Shown here: positions 27,575-35,715 of the stretch, in pieces
Numbering within the stretch: position 1 is the first letter of the stretch
Layout: every line of letters starts with the position of its first letter
Source: Paracoccaceae bacterium
GTDB taxonomy: Bacteria; Pseudomonadota; Alphaproteobacteria; Rhodobacterales; Rhodobacteraceae
Direction: 5' to 3'
Assembly (NCBI GenBank): GCA_024304985.1
Contig: JAMWZC010000001.1
Location: forward strand, 310,001-374,000
DNA: 64,000 nt
Program-made: the position numbers and the translations under genes
Notes under the pieces: model-generated
The model's input: only the letters and a program-made list of their open reading frames with translations
What the model was told of the DNA's origin: nothing
Database searches by the model: none

Positions 27575-27662
27575 GAACTTTTCTCCTCTTCAGGATGGCC
27601 CTGTTCCAGTCAGCGTCCATCAGGGAAAAGAGTCTGTCAAGAAAACCCTGTGGTTGCGTGGC

Positions 27663-28559
27663 TCATGTCTCGGCTTCGAGCCGTGCCACCTCGCGTTTAA
27701 GCCCCTCGGCGAGAGCCAGCGCAAAGCGGTTGAGCCGATCCATGCGGCGGTCGTCCGCATGGCGTATCAGATAGAAACTGCGCGTCAGGCTGATCTGATC
27801 CGGCAACAACTTGACCAGTCCCTTGGCGAAGGGAATTGCGAAATCATGCACGATGCCCACACCGCTGCCCTGTCTGATCCAGTTGAACTGCACCGACACC
27901 GAGTTCGAGGCGAGCGGCACCTTTTCGACGCCAATTCCGGTCAGGTAGTCCAGCTCCTTGTCGAAGATCATGTCGGGGATATAGCCGATCATGCGGTGTC
28001 CTTGCAGATCCTGAAGCGTCCTGATCGCGGCGTGGCGGCGCAGGTAGCGGCGCGAGGCGGCCAGATGCAGGCGGTAATCGGTGATCTTCTGCACGGTCAG
28101 GCGGCCCGCGGCGGGGGGGCTGACGCCGATGGCCATGTCGGCCTCGCGCTTGGAGAGGTTGAAGACGCGAGGCAGGGCGACGATCTGCACCTCGAGATCG
28201 GGGTTGTCGGCGACGATGGCCGCGCAGACCTGCGGCAGCAGGAAATTGGCGCAGCCATCGGGCGCGCCGATGCGGATCTGCCCCGAGAGTGCGCCCGCCT
28301 GCCCCGCCAGTTCCTCGACCGCGGCCCCCATCGCGGATTCGGCCCGTTCGGCATGGCCCAGCAGGCGCTGTCCTGCGTCGGTCATGGCATAGCCTTGCGG
28401 GGATTTGGCGAAAAGCGGCGCGCCGAGGTTTTCTTCCAGCCGCGCGATGCGGCGGCCCACGGTGGCGGGATCGACCTTGAGCACGCGGCCCGCCCCCGAC
28501 AGGCTTTCGGTGCGCGCCACGGCCAGAAAGATTTTCAGATCATCCCATTGCAGGTCCAT
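27663..28559 (-). CDS. LysR family regulator divergent from the valine-degradation cluster
   Basis: Protein of 298 residues: N-terminal helix-turn-helix (MDLQWDDLKIFLAVARTES, VGRRIARLEE) and a C-terminal effector domain. It is divergent from mmsA with 102 bp between, so it very probably controls the mmsA-acd-hydrolase-mmsB genes. A symmetric TTTGCA-N4-TGCAAA site lies 10 bp upstream of its own start codon and could mediate autoregulation and mmsA control. A much longer open frame extends upstream, but it runs antisense through mmsA and is not real. Confidence 0.92.
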   Translation of the reverse strand: MDLQWDDLKIFLAVARTESLSGAGRVLKVDPATVGRRIARLEENLGAPLFAKSPQGYAMTDAGQRLLGHAERAESAMGAAVEELAGQAGALSGQIRIGAPDGCANFLLPQVCAAIVADNPDLEVQIVALPRVFNLSKREADMAIGVSPPAAGRLTVQKITDYRLHLAASRRYLRRHAAIRTLQDLQGHRMIGYIPDMIFDKELDYLTGIGVEKVPLASNSVSVQFNWIRQGSGVGIVHDFAIPFAKGLVKLLPDQISLTRSFYLIRHADDRRMDRLNRFALALAEGLKREVARLEAET

Positions 28560-28568
28560 GCTGCCCCC

Positions 28569-28584
28569 TTTGCAGAAATGCAAA
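28569..28584. promoter_or_regulatory. LysR-type box TTTGCA-GAAA-TGCAAA
   Basis: Perfect 6-bp inverted repeat with a 4-nt centre, fitting the T-N11-A rule for LysR regulators. It sits 10 bp from the lysR start and 78 bp from the mmsA start in the divergent gap. Confidence 0.55.
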
Positions 28585-28661
28585 ACCCTTTTGGAAACTT
28601 GTCTCTTTCCGGATGAATTTTGCAAGCCTATCCTGTGGCCAGATTCAGGAGGAGTTATCCC

Positions 28662-30161
28662 ATGCAGGAACTGACCCATTATATCGGCGGCGCGCACGTC
28701 AAAGGCACGTCGGGCCGTTTTGCCGATGTTTTCAACCCCGCTACCGGCGACGTGCAGGCGAAAGTGCCGCTGGCCAATGCCGCCGAGATGGCCAAGGCCG
28801 TCGAAATTGCCGCCAAGGCGCAGCCCGCCTGGGCCGCCGTGAACCCGCAGCGCCGCGCGCGGGTGATGATGAAATTCGTGGATCTGTTGAACCGGGACAT
28901 GGACAAGCTGGCCGAGGCGCTGAGCCGCGAGCATGGCAAGACCCTGCCCGATGCCGCCGGTGACGTGCAGCGCGGGCTGGAAGTGGTGGAATATTGCATC
29001 GGCGCGCCGCAGCTGTTGAAGGGCGAGTTCACCGATAGCGCCGGTCCCGGCATCGACATGTATTCGATGCGTCAGGCGCTGGGTGTGACGGCGGGGATCA
29101 CGCCGTTCAACTTTCCGGCGATGATCCCGATGTGGATGTTCGCGCCGGCGATTGCCTGCGGGAACGCGTTTATTCTGAAGCCGTCGGAGCGTGATCCGTC
29201 CGTGCCCCTGATGCTGGCCGAGCTGATGGAAGAGGCCGGGTTGCCCAAAGGCATCCTGCAGGTCGTCAATGGCGACAAGGAAGCGGTGGATGCGATTCTG
29301 GATCATCCGGTGATCCAGTCGGTCGGGTTTGTGGGGTCCACGCCGATTGCGGAATACATCTATGGTCGTGGCTGTTCGAACGGCAAGCGTGTGCAGTGCT
29401 TTGGTGGTGCCAAGAACCACATGATCATCATGCCCGATGCCGATATGGATCAGGCGGCGGATGCGCTGATCGGCGCGGGTTATGGCGCGGCTGGCGAGCG
29501 CTGCATGGCGATTTCGGTGGCCGTCCCCGTGGGTGACGAGACGGCGGATCGTCTGGTGGAAAAGCTGGTGCCGCGGATCGAGGCGCTGAAGGTCGGGCCT
29601 TATACGGCGGGCAAGGACGTGGATTACGGCCCCGTCGTGACGGCGGCGGCCAAGGCGAATATCCTGAAACTGGTGGAATCCGGTGTGGCACAGGGTGCCG
29701 AGCTGGTCATCGACGGGCGTGGCTTCAACCTGCAGGGCTATGAGAATGGCTTCTTTGTGGGTCCGCATCTGTTTGACCGCGTGACCAAGGATATGGACAT
29801 CTACAAGAAGGAAATCTTCGGTCCGGTTCTGTCGGTGGTGCGGGCGCAGTCCTATGAGGAGGCGCTGGGTCTGGCGATGGATCATGAATATGGCAACGGC
29901 ACCGCGATTTTCACCCGTGACGGTGACGCGGCGCGGGATTTCGCGAACCGTGTCAATGTGGGCATGATCGGGGTGAACGTGCCGATCCCGGTGCCGCTGG
30001 CCTATCACACCTTTGGCGGCTGGAAGAAATCGGCCTTTGGTGACCTGAACCAGCACGGGCCGGATGCGTTCAAGTTCTACACGCGGACGAAGACCATCAC
30101 CTCGCGCTGGCCGTCCGGCATCAAGGACGGGGCGGCCTTCAACTTCAAGCCGATGGATTGA
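28662..30161 (+). CDS. mmsA: CoA-acylating methylmalonate-semialdehyde dehydrogenase
   Basis: Converts methylmalonate semialdehyde to propionyl-CoA, the last step of valine degradation (also used with malonate semialdehyde). It is 499 residues of the aldehyde dehydrogenase fold: TPFNFPAMIPMWM, the GSTPIAEYIY turn, FGGAKNHMIIMPDAD and catalytic Cys in GERCMAIS. The catalytic-Glu position reads KNHM as in CoA-acylating members. AGGAGGAG precedes the ATG at 28662. First gene of the cluster; a terminator follows. Confidence 0.96.
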   Translation: MQELTHYIGGAHVKGTSGRFADVFNPATGDVQAKVPLANAAEMAKAVEIAAKAQPAWAAVNPQRRARVMMKFVDLLNRDMDKLAEALSREHGKTLPDAAGDVQRGLEVVEYCIGAPQLLKGEFTDSAGPGIDMYSMRQALGVTAGITPFNFPAMIPMWMFAPAIACGNAFILKPSERDPSVPLMLAELMEEAGLPKGILQVVNGDKEAVDAILDHPVIQSVGFVGSTPIAEYIYGRGCSNGKRVQCFGGAKNHMIIMPDADMDQAADALIGAGYGAAGERCMAISVAVPVGDETADRLVEKLVPRIEALKVGPYTAGKDVDYGPVVTAAAKANILKLVESGVAQGAELVIDGRGFNLQGYENGFFVGPHLFDRVTKDMDIYKKEIFGPVLSVVRAQSYEEALGLAMDHEYGNGTAIFTRDGDAARDFANRVNVGMIGVNVPIPVPLAYHTFGGWKKSAFGDLNQHGPDAFKFYTRTKTITSRWPSGIKDGAAFNFKPMD

Positions 30162-30170
30162 TCGGCGCTG

Positions 30171-30204
30171 CGGCCCCTCGTGCGTGACACGGGGGGCCGT
30201 TTTT
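30171..30204 (+). terminator. Terminator after mmsA
   Basis: Twelve-bp stem CGGCCCCTCGTG / CACGGGGGGCCG (one G-U), loop CGTGA, five T. It is 9 nt after the mmsA stop, so the acyl-CoA dehydrogenase gene downstream probably relies partly on its own promoter. Confidence 0.85.
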
Positions 30205-30219
30205 CTGTGGGCAGCCGGG

Positions 30220-30243
30220 TTTGAGTATTTGAGGCAAGATGAA
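30220..30243 (+). repeat. Intergenic repeat motif, copy 2
   Basis: TTTGAGTATTTGA, five variable bases, GATGAA; 21 of 24 bases match the copy at 22843-22866. It lies just after a terminator, as copy 1 lies near a hairpin. Confidence 0.5.
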
Positions 30244-30336
30244 GCGGGGTGGCGTGTCCTTTCCGGCTTTGCAAAACTGCTGCAACAGTTCAGAATTAAA
30301 CATGCGTTCAATTCGACCTCGGGAGGAGGAGTGACC

Positions 30337-31479
30337 ATGGATTTCGCACTGAGCGAGGAACAGAGTGCCATCTTCGACATGGCGCGGGATTTCGGGCAGG
30401 CGCAGATTGCCCCCCATGCGCGGGAGTGGGAAGCGGCGGGGATTATTCCCAAAGAGCTATGGCCTGAAGTCGGTGCGCTGGGGTTTGGCGGGCTTTATGT
30501 GTCCGAGGAGTCGGGCGGCGCGGGGCTGTCCCGGCTGGACGCGACGCTGGTGTTTGAGGCGTTGAGCATGGCCTGCCCTTCGGTGGCGGCGTTTCTGTCG
30601 ATCCACAACATGTGCGCGCGGATGCTGGATTCCTTTGGGTCGGACGATCTGAAGGCGCGCTACATGCCGCAGGTATTGAGCATGGAGACGGTGCTGTCCT
30701 ATTGCCTGACCGAACCCGGTTCGGGGTCGGACGCGGCTGCGCTCAAGACGCGGGCGGCGCGGACCAATGACGGCTATGTGTTGAACGGGACCAAGGCTTT
30801 CATCTCGGGCGGGGGCTATTCCGACGCTTATGTGGTGATGGTGCGCACGGGCGAGGATGGGCCGAAGGGCGTGTCCACGGTGATCGTCGAGGATGGCGCG
30901 AAGGGCCTGAGCTTTGGCGGGCTGGAGGACAAGATGGGATGGCGCAGCCAGCCCACGCGGCAGGTGCAGTTCGACGATTGCGCGGTGCCCGCCGAGAACC
31001 TTGTCGGCGAGGAAGGCAAGGGTTTCACCTATGCCATGAAGGGTCTGGATGGCGGGCGGCTGAATATCGCGGCCTGTTCATTGGGGGCGGCTCAGCAGGC
31101 GCTGGATATGACGCTGGCCTATATGGGCGAGCGGAAAGCCTTTGGCAAATCCATCGACCAGTTTCAGGCGTTGCAATTCCGGCTGGCCGATATGGAGATC
31201 GAGTTGCAAGCCGCGCGCACCTTCTTGCGCCAAGCGGCGTGGAAGCTGGATCAGGGCGCCCCGGATGCGACGAAATTCTGCGCCATGGCCAAGAAATTCG
31301 TGACCGAGGCGGGCAGTCGCATCGTGAACCAGTGCCTGCAACTGCATGGCGGATACGGCTATCTGGCCGATTACGGGATCGAGAAACTGGTGCGCGATCT
31401 GCGCGTGCATGAAATTCTGGAAGGCACGAACGAGATCATGCGGGTGATCGTGGCACGCCAGATGCTGGCCGACAGATGA
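30337..31479 (+). CDS. Acyl-CoA dehydrogenase, probably isobutyryl-CoA dehydrogenase
   Basis: FAD enzyme that introduces a 2,3 double bond in acyl-CoA and passes electrons to ETF. It is 380 residues with the usual three domains; YCLTEPGSGSDAAALKT is the FAD-binding signature, and the C-terminal block ILEGTNEIMRVIVARQ holds the catalytic-base Glu region. The mms neighbours point to isobutyryl-CoA as substrate (to methacrylyl-CoA). GGAGGAGGAG precedes the ATG at 30337. Stop overlaps the start of the next gene (ATGA). Confidence 0.93.
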   Translation: MDFALSEEQSAIFDMARDFGQAQIAPHAREWEAAGIIPKELWPEVGALGFGGLYVSEESGGAGLSRLDATLVFEALSMACPSVAAFLSIHNMCARMLDSFGSDDLKARYMPQVLSMETVLSYCLTEPGSGSDAAALKTRAARTNDGYVLNGTKAFISGGGYSDAYVVMVRTGEDGPKGVSTVIVEDGAKGLSFGGLEDKMGWRSQPTRQVQFDDCAVPAENLVGEEGKGFTYAMKGLDGGRLNIAACSLGAAQQALDMTLAYMGERKAFGKSIDQFQALQFRLADMEIELQAARTFLRQAAWKLDQGAPDATKFCAMAKKFVTEAGSRIVNQCLQLHGGYGYLADYGIEKLVRDLRVHEILEGTNEIMRVIVARQMLADR

Positions 31480-32507
31480 GCGACATTGCCATCCGGGTTG
31501 AGGGGCGCGCGGGACGGATCACGCTGAACCGGCCTGCGGCGCTGAACGCGCTGACCTATGACATGGTTCTGGCGATCGAGGCGGCGCTGGATGCGTGGCG
31601 CGACGATGCGGCCCTGTCCCTGATCGTGCTGGATGCTGCGGGTGAGAAAGCCTTTTGCGCGGGTGGCGATATCGCCGACCTCTATGCCAGCGGCAAGGCT
31701 GGCGATTTCGCCTATGGGCGGCGCTTCTGGGCGGATGAATACCGTCTGAACGCCAAGCTGGCCGAATATCCCAAACCCGTCGTCAGTCTGATGCAGGGTT
31801 TCACCATGGGCGGCGGCGTGGGGGTCGGCTGTCACGCAAGCCACCGGATCGTGGGTGAGACGAGCCGCATCGCCATGCCGGAATGTGGCATCGGCCTTGT
31901 GCCGGATGTGGGCGGATCGCTGCTGCTGGCGCAGGCACCGGGGCGGCTGGGGGCCTATCTGGGCCTGACGGCGGCGCGGATGGAGGCGGGTGACGCGATC
32001 ATGGCGGGTTTTGCGGATCATTTCGTGCCGCAGGACCGTTGGGCTGACCTGATTGCCACGCTGTGTGAGACGGGTGACGCCGATGCCGCCGCGCGGGTCA
32101 GCGAACAGGCCCCACAAGGGCCGCTGAGCGCCCTGATGCCGCAGATCGACACCCTGTTTGCGGGCAGCACATTGCCCGAGGTGATCGCGGCCCTGCGTGG
32201 CGATGACAGCGCCTTCGCCACGGAGACGTTGAAGGCGGTGCAGCGCAACTCGCCTCTAGCGATGGCCTGCACGCTGGAGATGCTGGCGCGTCTGCGCGCG
32301 GGGGGAGCCACGATCCGTGATGCCCTTGATCTGGAATACAGGGTCACATGGCGGGCGATGGAACAGGGTGACTTCATCGAAGGAATCCGCGCGGCGATCA
32401 TCGACAAGGACCGCAAGCCGGTCTGGAAACACGACATAGATACCTTGCCTGCAACGGCCGTGTCAGAGATGCTGGCACCGCTGGGCGAGGATGCTCTCAG
32501 CCTCTGA
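31476..32507 (+). CDS. 3-hydroxyisobutyryl-CoA hydrolase-like crotonase
   Basis: Crotonase-family protein of 343 residues, longer than simple hydratases, as in HIBCH. It has AFCAGGDIADLY, MQGFTMGGGVGVGCHASHRIV (oxyanion hole) and the catalytic Glu/Asp segment MPECGIGLVPDVGG typical of HIBYL-CoA hydrolase. It would release free 3-hydroxyisobutyrate from methacrylyl-CoA-derived CoA ester; the hydratase for the step before is not in the cluster. It overlaps the acyl-CoA dehydrogenase by 4 bp and leads into mmsB 13 bp later. Confidence 0.92.
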   Translation: MSDIAIRVEGRAGRITLNRPAALNALTYDMVLAIEAALDAWRDDAALSLIVLDAAGEKAFCAGGDIADLYASGKAGDFAYGRRFWADEYRLNAKLAEYPKPVVSLMQGFTMGGGVGVGCHASHRIVGETSRIAMPECGIGLVPDVGGSLLLAQAPGRLGAYLGLTAARMEAGDAIMAGFADHFVPQDRWADLIATLCETGDADAAARVSEQAPQGPLSALMPQIDTLFAGSTLPEVIAALRGDDSAFATETLKAVQRNSPLAMACTLEMLARLRAGGATIRDALDLEYRVTWRAMEQGDFIEGIRAAIIDKDRKPVWKHDIDTLPATAVSEMLAPLGEDALSL

Positions 32508-32519
32508 AAGGACCATGAC

Positions 32520-33392
32520 ATGAAGATCGGATTTATCGGGCTTGGCAATATGGGCGCGCCGATGGCGGCCAATCTGGTCAAGGCGGGGCATGAGGTGACG
32601 GGGTTCGACACGGCTGGTGTGACCGTTGAGGGCGTGACGCCTGCCGCCTCTGCCGCGGCGGCGGCCACGGGGGCGGATGTGGTGATCACCATGCTGCCCA
32701 ATGGCGCGATCCTGCGGTCTGTCGCGGCCGAGGTGATCCCTGCGATGACCAAGGGCGCGGCGCTGGTCGATTGTTCGACCGTGGATGTGGACAGTGCCCG
32801 CGCCGTGGCCGATCAGGCCGAAGCGGCGGGTTTGCTGGCCGTGGATGCGCCTGTCTCGGGCGGCACGGGCGGGGCAACGGCGGGCACGTTGACCTTCATG
32901 GCGGGTGGCTCGGACGCGGCCTTTGCCAAGGCCAAGCCGCTGTTTGATGTGATGGGCCAGAAGGCCGTGCATTGCGGCGCGGCGGGGGCGGGACAGGCGG
33001 CCAAGATCTGCAACAACATGATTTTGGGCGTGACCATGATCGCCACCTGCGAGGCTTTCGCGCTGGCCGACAAGCTGGGGCTGGACCGGCAGAAGATGTT
33101 TGACGTGGTCTCGACCTCCTCGGGGTATAGCTGGACGATGAATGCCTATTGCCCGGCACCGGGTGTGGGGCCGAAAAGCCCTGCGGACAACGATTACAAG
33201 CCCGGTTTCGCGGCGGAGCTGATGCTCAAGGATCTGCGCCTGTCGCAGCAGGCGGCGGAGAGCGCGGATGCGGACACCCCGATGGGCAAGGCGGCGGCGG
33301 CGCTGTATGAGCAGTTCGTCGAGGCCGAGGGGGGCCGCGGGATGGATTTCAGCGCCATGCTGCCCCGGTTCGAGAAGCGCGGGCGCAGTTGA
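32520..33392 (+). CDS. mmsB: 3-hydroxyisobutyrate dehydrogenase
   Basis: NAD-dependent oxidation of 3-hydroxyisobutyrate to methylmalonate semialdehyde, feeding MmsA. It is 290 residues: dinucleotide loop MKIGFIGLGNMGAPMA, the substrate motif DAPVSGGTGGA, catalytic Lys in GQAAKICNNM, and YCPAPGVGPKSPADNDYKPGF near the end. Its TGA stop is overlapped by the TTG start of a Crp/Fnr gene. Confidence 0.96.
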   Translation: MKIGFIGLGNMGAPMAANLVKAGHEVTGFDTAGVTVEGVTPAASAAAAATGADVVITMLPNGAILRSVAAEVIPAMTKGAALVDCSTVDVDSARAVADQAEAAGLLAVDAPVSGGTGGATAGTLTFMAGGSDAAFAKAKPLFDVMGQKAVHCGAAGAGQAAKICNNMILGVTMIATCEAFALADKLGLDRQKMFDVVSTSSGYSWTMNAYCPAPGVGPKSPADNDYKPGFAAELMLKDLRLSQQAAESADADTPMGKAAAALYEQFVEAEGGRGMDFSAMLPRFEKRGRS

Positions 33393-34042
33393 GCTGGCTG
33401 GCGGAGGCCCCTGCCCTTGCCGGGCTTGAGCCGCGCGACCGTGACCGGCTGGCGCAGTTGCGCCCCATGGACTTGCCCGCAGGCGCGGTGATCTTTCGCC
33501 CCGGTGACGCGGCGCAGGGCTATGCTGTGGTTCTGTCGGGGCGTGTGGATGTGTCGCTGACGGGGGCGTCGGGGCGCGAGATGCTGCTTTATTCGGTCGA
33601 GCCGGGGCAAAGCTGCGTGCAGACGACCTTTGGCTTGCTGTCCGAGGCCGCCTATTCCGCCGAGGCCGAGACGGCGCGGGCCACGCGGCTGGTGCTTATT
33701 CCCCGGACGGTGTTTCTGGATCTGCTGGACCGCTCTGCCCCGTTTCGCGGGCTGGTTTTCGGGGCGTTTGCCGATCGCATGGCCTCGATGCTGAAGCTGG
33801 TGGAAACGGTGGCCTTCACCCGCGCCGAATGTCGGTTGGCCGCGCGTCTGCTGCATCTGTCTGCGGATGGTCCCGTCATGGCCACGCATCAGGAACTGGC
33901 CGCGCAGGCCGGCACCGCGCGCGAGGTGGTGAGCCGGCGCCTTGAGGCATGGGCGCGCAAGGGATGGGTGCGCACCGCGCGGGGGCAGGTCGAGGTGATC
34001 GACCGCGCGGCCCTGTCGGATCTGGCGCAGGCCGACATGTGA
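33389..34042 (+). CDS. Crp/Fnr family transcriptional regulator
   Basis: Protein of 217 residues: N-terminal cyclic-nucleotide-type beta barrel (about 10-130) and C-terminal HTH (about 150-205, HQELAAQAGTAREVVSRRLEAW). No Fnr-type cysteine cluster is seen, so it is not an oxygen-sensing Fnr; the effector is unknown. The best start is a TTG at 33389 overlapping the mmsB stop; an ATG at 33470 would cut into the beta barrel. Whether it belongs to the valine operon or to the small envelope genes downstream is unclear. Confidence 0.85.
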   Translation: MSWLAEAPALAGLEPRDRDRLAQLRPMDLPAGAVIFRPGDAAQGYAVVLSGRVDVSLTGASGREMLLYSVEPGQSCVQTTFGLLSEAAYSAEAETARATRLVLIPRTVFLDLLDRSAPFRGLVFGAFADRMASMLKLVETVAFTRAECRLAARLLHLSADGPVMATHQELAAQAGTAREVVSRRLEAWARKGWVRTARGQVEVIDRAALSDLAQADM

Positions 34043-34109
34043 CGGTGTCACAGACAGGAGGCCGCGACTCGGGGTAGCGTCATGTCATGACCAACCAATG
34101 GAGGACGTC

Positions 34110-34310
34110 ATGACAAGAAATGTCGGCGGTATCGACCGCATCGCCCGGATCGTGCTGGGGCTGGCCCTGCTGGTCGGATATGCGTTCAATCAGGATGGGG
34201 CCTATAGCTGGCTTTATCTGTTGGGGATCATCCCTCTGGCCACTGGCCTGATCGGCTGGTGCCCGCCCTATTCGCTGCTGGGAATCAACACCTGCCCGGC
34301 GAAGAAGTAG
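34110..34310 (+). CDS. DUF2892 small membrane protein
   Basis: Protein of 66 residues, two hydrophobic helices (about 10-28 and 33-50) and a CPPYSLLGINTCPAKK tail with two cysteines, the DUF2892 pattern also found fused to rhodaneses. MTRNVGGIDRIARIVLGL is the conserved start; GGAGG lies upstream of the ATG at 34110. In relatives, Crp/Fnr genes are often followed by such a gene, and it may be its target. Function unproven, possibly sulfur-related. Confidence 0.85.
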   Translation: MTRNVGGIDRIARIVLGLALLVGYAFNQDGAYSWLYLLGIIPLATGLIGWCPPYSLLGINTCPAKK

Positions 34311-34327
34311 GCGACACACATCCCTGC

Positions 34328-34351
34328 CCCTGCGCGAGAAACCGCGCAGGG
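34328..34351. terminator. Hairpin after DUF2892 gene
   Basis: Perfect 9-bp stem CCCTGCGCG / CGCGCAGGG with an AGAAAC loop, 17 nt after the stop. No T run, so rho-independent termination is uncertain. Confidence 0.45.
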
Positions 34352-34414
34352 ACGCGGGCCAGGGTTTGGCTGGCAGCGGCGAGTGACTATATCTTCTGCA
34401 AAAGGAGAGATGCC

Positions 34415-34792
34415 ATGACCCGCCACCTGACTCTGTTGAACGTGGCGCTTGCGCTGTCTTTGCCCGCAAGCGCAATGGCCGACGCTCCACATATGGCCCG
34501 CGACACACAAAGCTTCGGGCTTGTCCCGGTTTCCGCTGCGGGATGCCCGCCCGGCTTGGCCAAGAAGAACCCGTCTTGCGTGCCACCCGGTCAAGCCAAG
34601 AAAGCCTATCGCGGCGACTACCGCGTGGGTGATCGCTTGCCGGACGGGTTCATCCTTGTGCGGACGCCCTCGCGCTATGGTCTGGACCCGCGCCGGACCT
34701 ATTACGAACGGGATGGCTATGTGGTGCTTGTTGACCGCGAGACGCGTGAGATCTTGAACCTTGTCGGTGCGATCAGCGATCTGCTGAACTGA
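34415..34792 (+). CDS. RcnB-like periplasmic small protein
   Basis: Protein of 125 residues with a signal peptide (about 1-22, MTRHLTLLNVALALSLPASAMA). The mature part has CPPGLAKKNPSCVPPGQAKK, a short repeat with cysteines, then DYRVGDRLPDGFILV, a pattern of RcnB-type proteins that take part in nickel/cobalt homeostasis in E. coli. AAGGAGAG lies ahead of the ATG at 34415. Metal binding is inferred from the family, not from a defined site here. Confidence 0.75.
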   Translation: MTRHLTLLNVALALSLPASAMADAPHMARDTQSFGLVPVSAAGCPPGLAKKNPSCVPPGQAKKAYRGDYRVGDRLPDGFILVRTPSRYGLDPRRTYYERDGYVVLVDRETREILNLVGAISDLLN

Positions 34793-34798
34793 CGACCC

Positions 34799-34819
34799 TG
34801 CCCGTCAGGCTGACGGGCA
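34799..34819. terminator. Convergent hairpin between RcnB-like and patatin genes
   Basis: Perfect stem TGCCCGTCA-GGC-TGACGGGCA in the 12-bp gap; the left arm includes the patatin stop codon. No T run on either side, so it is a structural boundary with uncertain termination power. Confidence 0.45.
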
Positions 34820-35710
34820 CAGGGCGCGGATCTGGGCTTCGTGGGCTGAGACGAGGGCACGTCCCTCGTCTATGGCCTCGCCCGCGCGGTGCATATCCAG
34901 CAGACCGATCCGCCCCAGATCAAGGCTGAGCGTCAGATGGGGCGAGTCGCTGGCGGCGCGCGCCTTGCGCACGAATTCCGCCATGATGTCGATCGCCACC
35001 GAGACAACCTCGGCATAGCTGGGTGGCAGCGGAGGTTTCTCGGACGGCTCCGCGCCGACGGGGATGATCTTCTGCAACGGGCCCACGATCCTTGAGACGA
35101 CCTCGTTCTGGGCGATCTGATCCCACAGGCTGTCCGGCGTCGGTGGACGCGACCAGAGCGCGTTCTCGGGCTTGGCATTGGGGTTGACGGCGATGGTCAC
35201 ATCCGCCCCCAGCGCGCGACAGGCCGAAGCGGGCACGGGATTGGTCAGTCCCCCGTCCAGAAGCCATTTCCCCTCGTGCCAGTGCGGGCTGACAACGCCG
35301 GGGATCGACACGGACCCGCGCACCGCATCATAGACCGATCCCTGCTGCAACCAGACCTCACGCCCGCTGGCAAGGTCGGTCGCCACCACGATCAGCGGTC
35401 GGGTCAGCGCCCCGAAACTGTCCGGCACGCCCAGATCCGTCAACACGCGCATCACGGCGCTGCCGCGCATCAGCCCACCGCCGGTAAAGCTGAAATCCAT
35501 GTGCTTCAGGATATCGGCGCGGGTTTGCGCGCGGGCCCAGGCTTCCATTTCGTCCAGCCGGTCAGCGGCCCAGACGGCGCCGATCAGTGCCCCCATCGAG
35601 GACCCCGCCACGACATCGGGCTGCACACCCAGATCGCGCAGGCCCAGCAAGACGCCCACATGCGCCCAGCCCCGCGCCCCGCCTGATCCCAGTGCAAGGC
35701 CCAGCCGCAT
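34805..35710 (-). CDS. Patatin-like phospholipase (RssA-like)
   Basis: Protein of 301 residues. The oxyanion hole GSGGARGWAH, nucleophile GSSMG and the Asp of the dyad in DGGLTNPVPA are all present, so it should be an active serine-Asp acyl hydrolase. It resembles bacterial RssA/YchK proteins. It has no signal peptide and is probably cytosolic or membrane-surface. It lies 5 bp downstream of uvrA on the same strand and likely shares its mRNA. Confidence 0.92.
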   Translation of the reverse strand: MRLGLALGSGGARGWAHVGVLLGLRDLGVQPDVVAGSSMGALIGAVWAADRLDEMEAWARAQTRADILKHMDFSFTGGGLMRGSAVMRVLTDLGVPDSFGALTRPLIVVATDLASGREVWLQQGSVYDAVRGSVSIPGVVSPHWHEGKWLLDGGLTNPVPASACRALGADVTIAVNPNAKPENALWSRPPTPDSLWDQIAQNEVVSRIVGPLQKIIPVGAEPSEKPPLPPSYAEVVSVAIDIMAEFVRKARAASDSPHLTLSLDLGRIGLLDMHRAGEAIDEGRALVSAHEAQIRALCPSA

Positions 35711-35715
35711 CCGAT

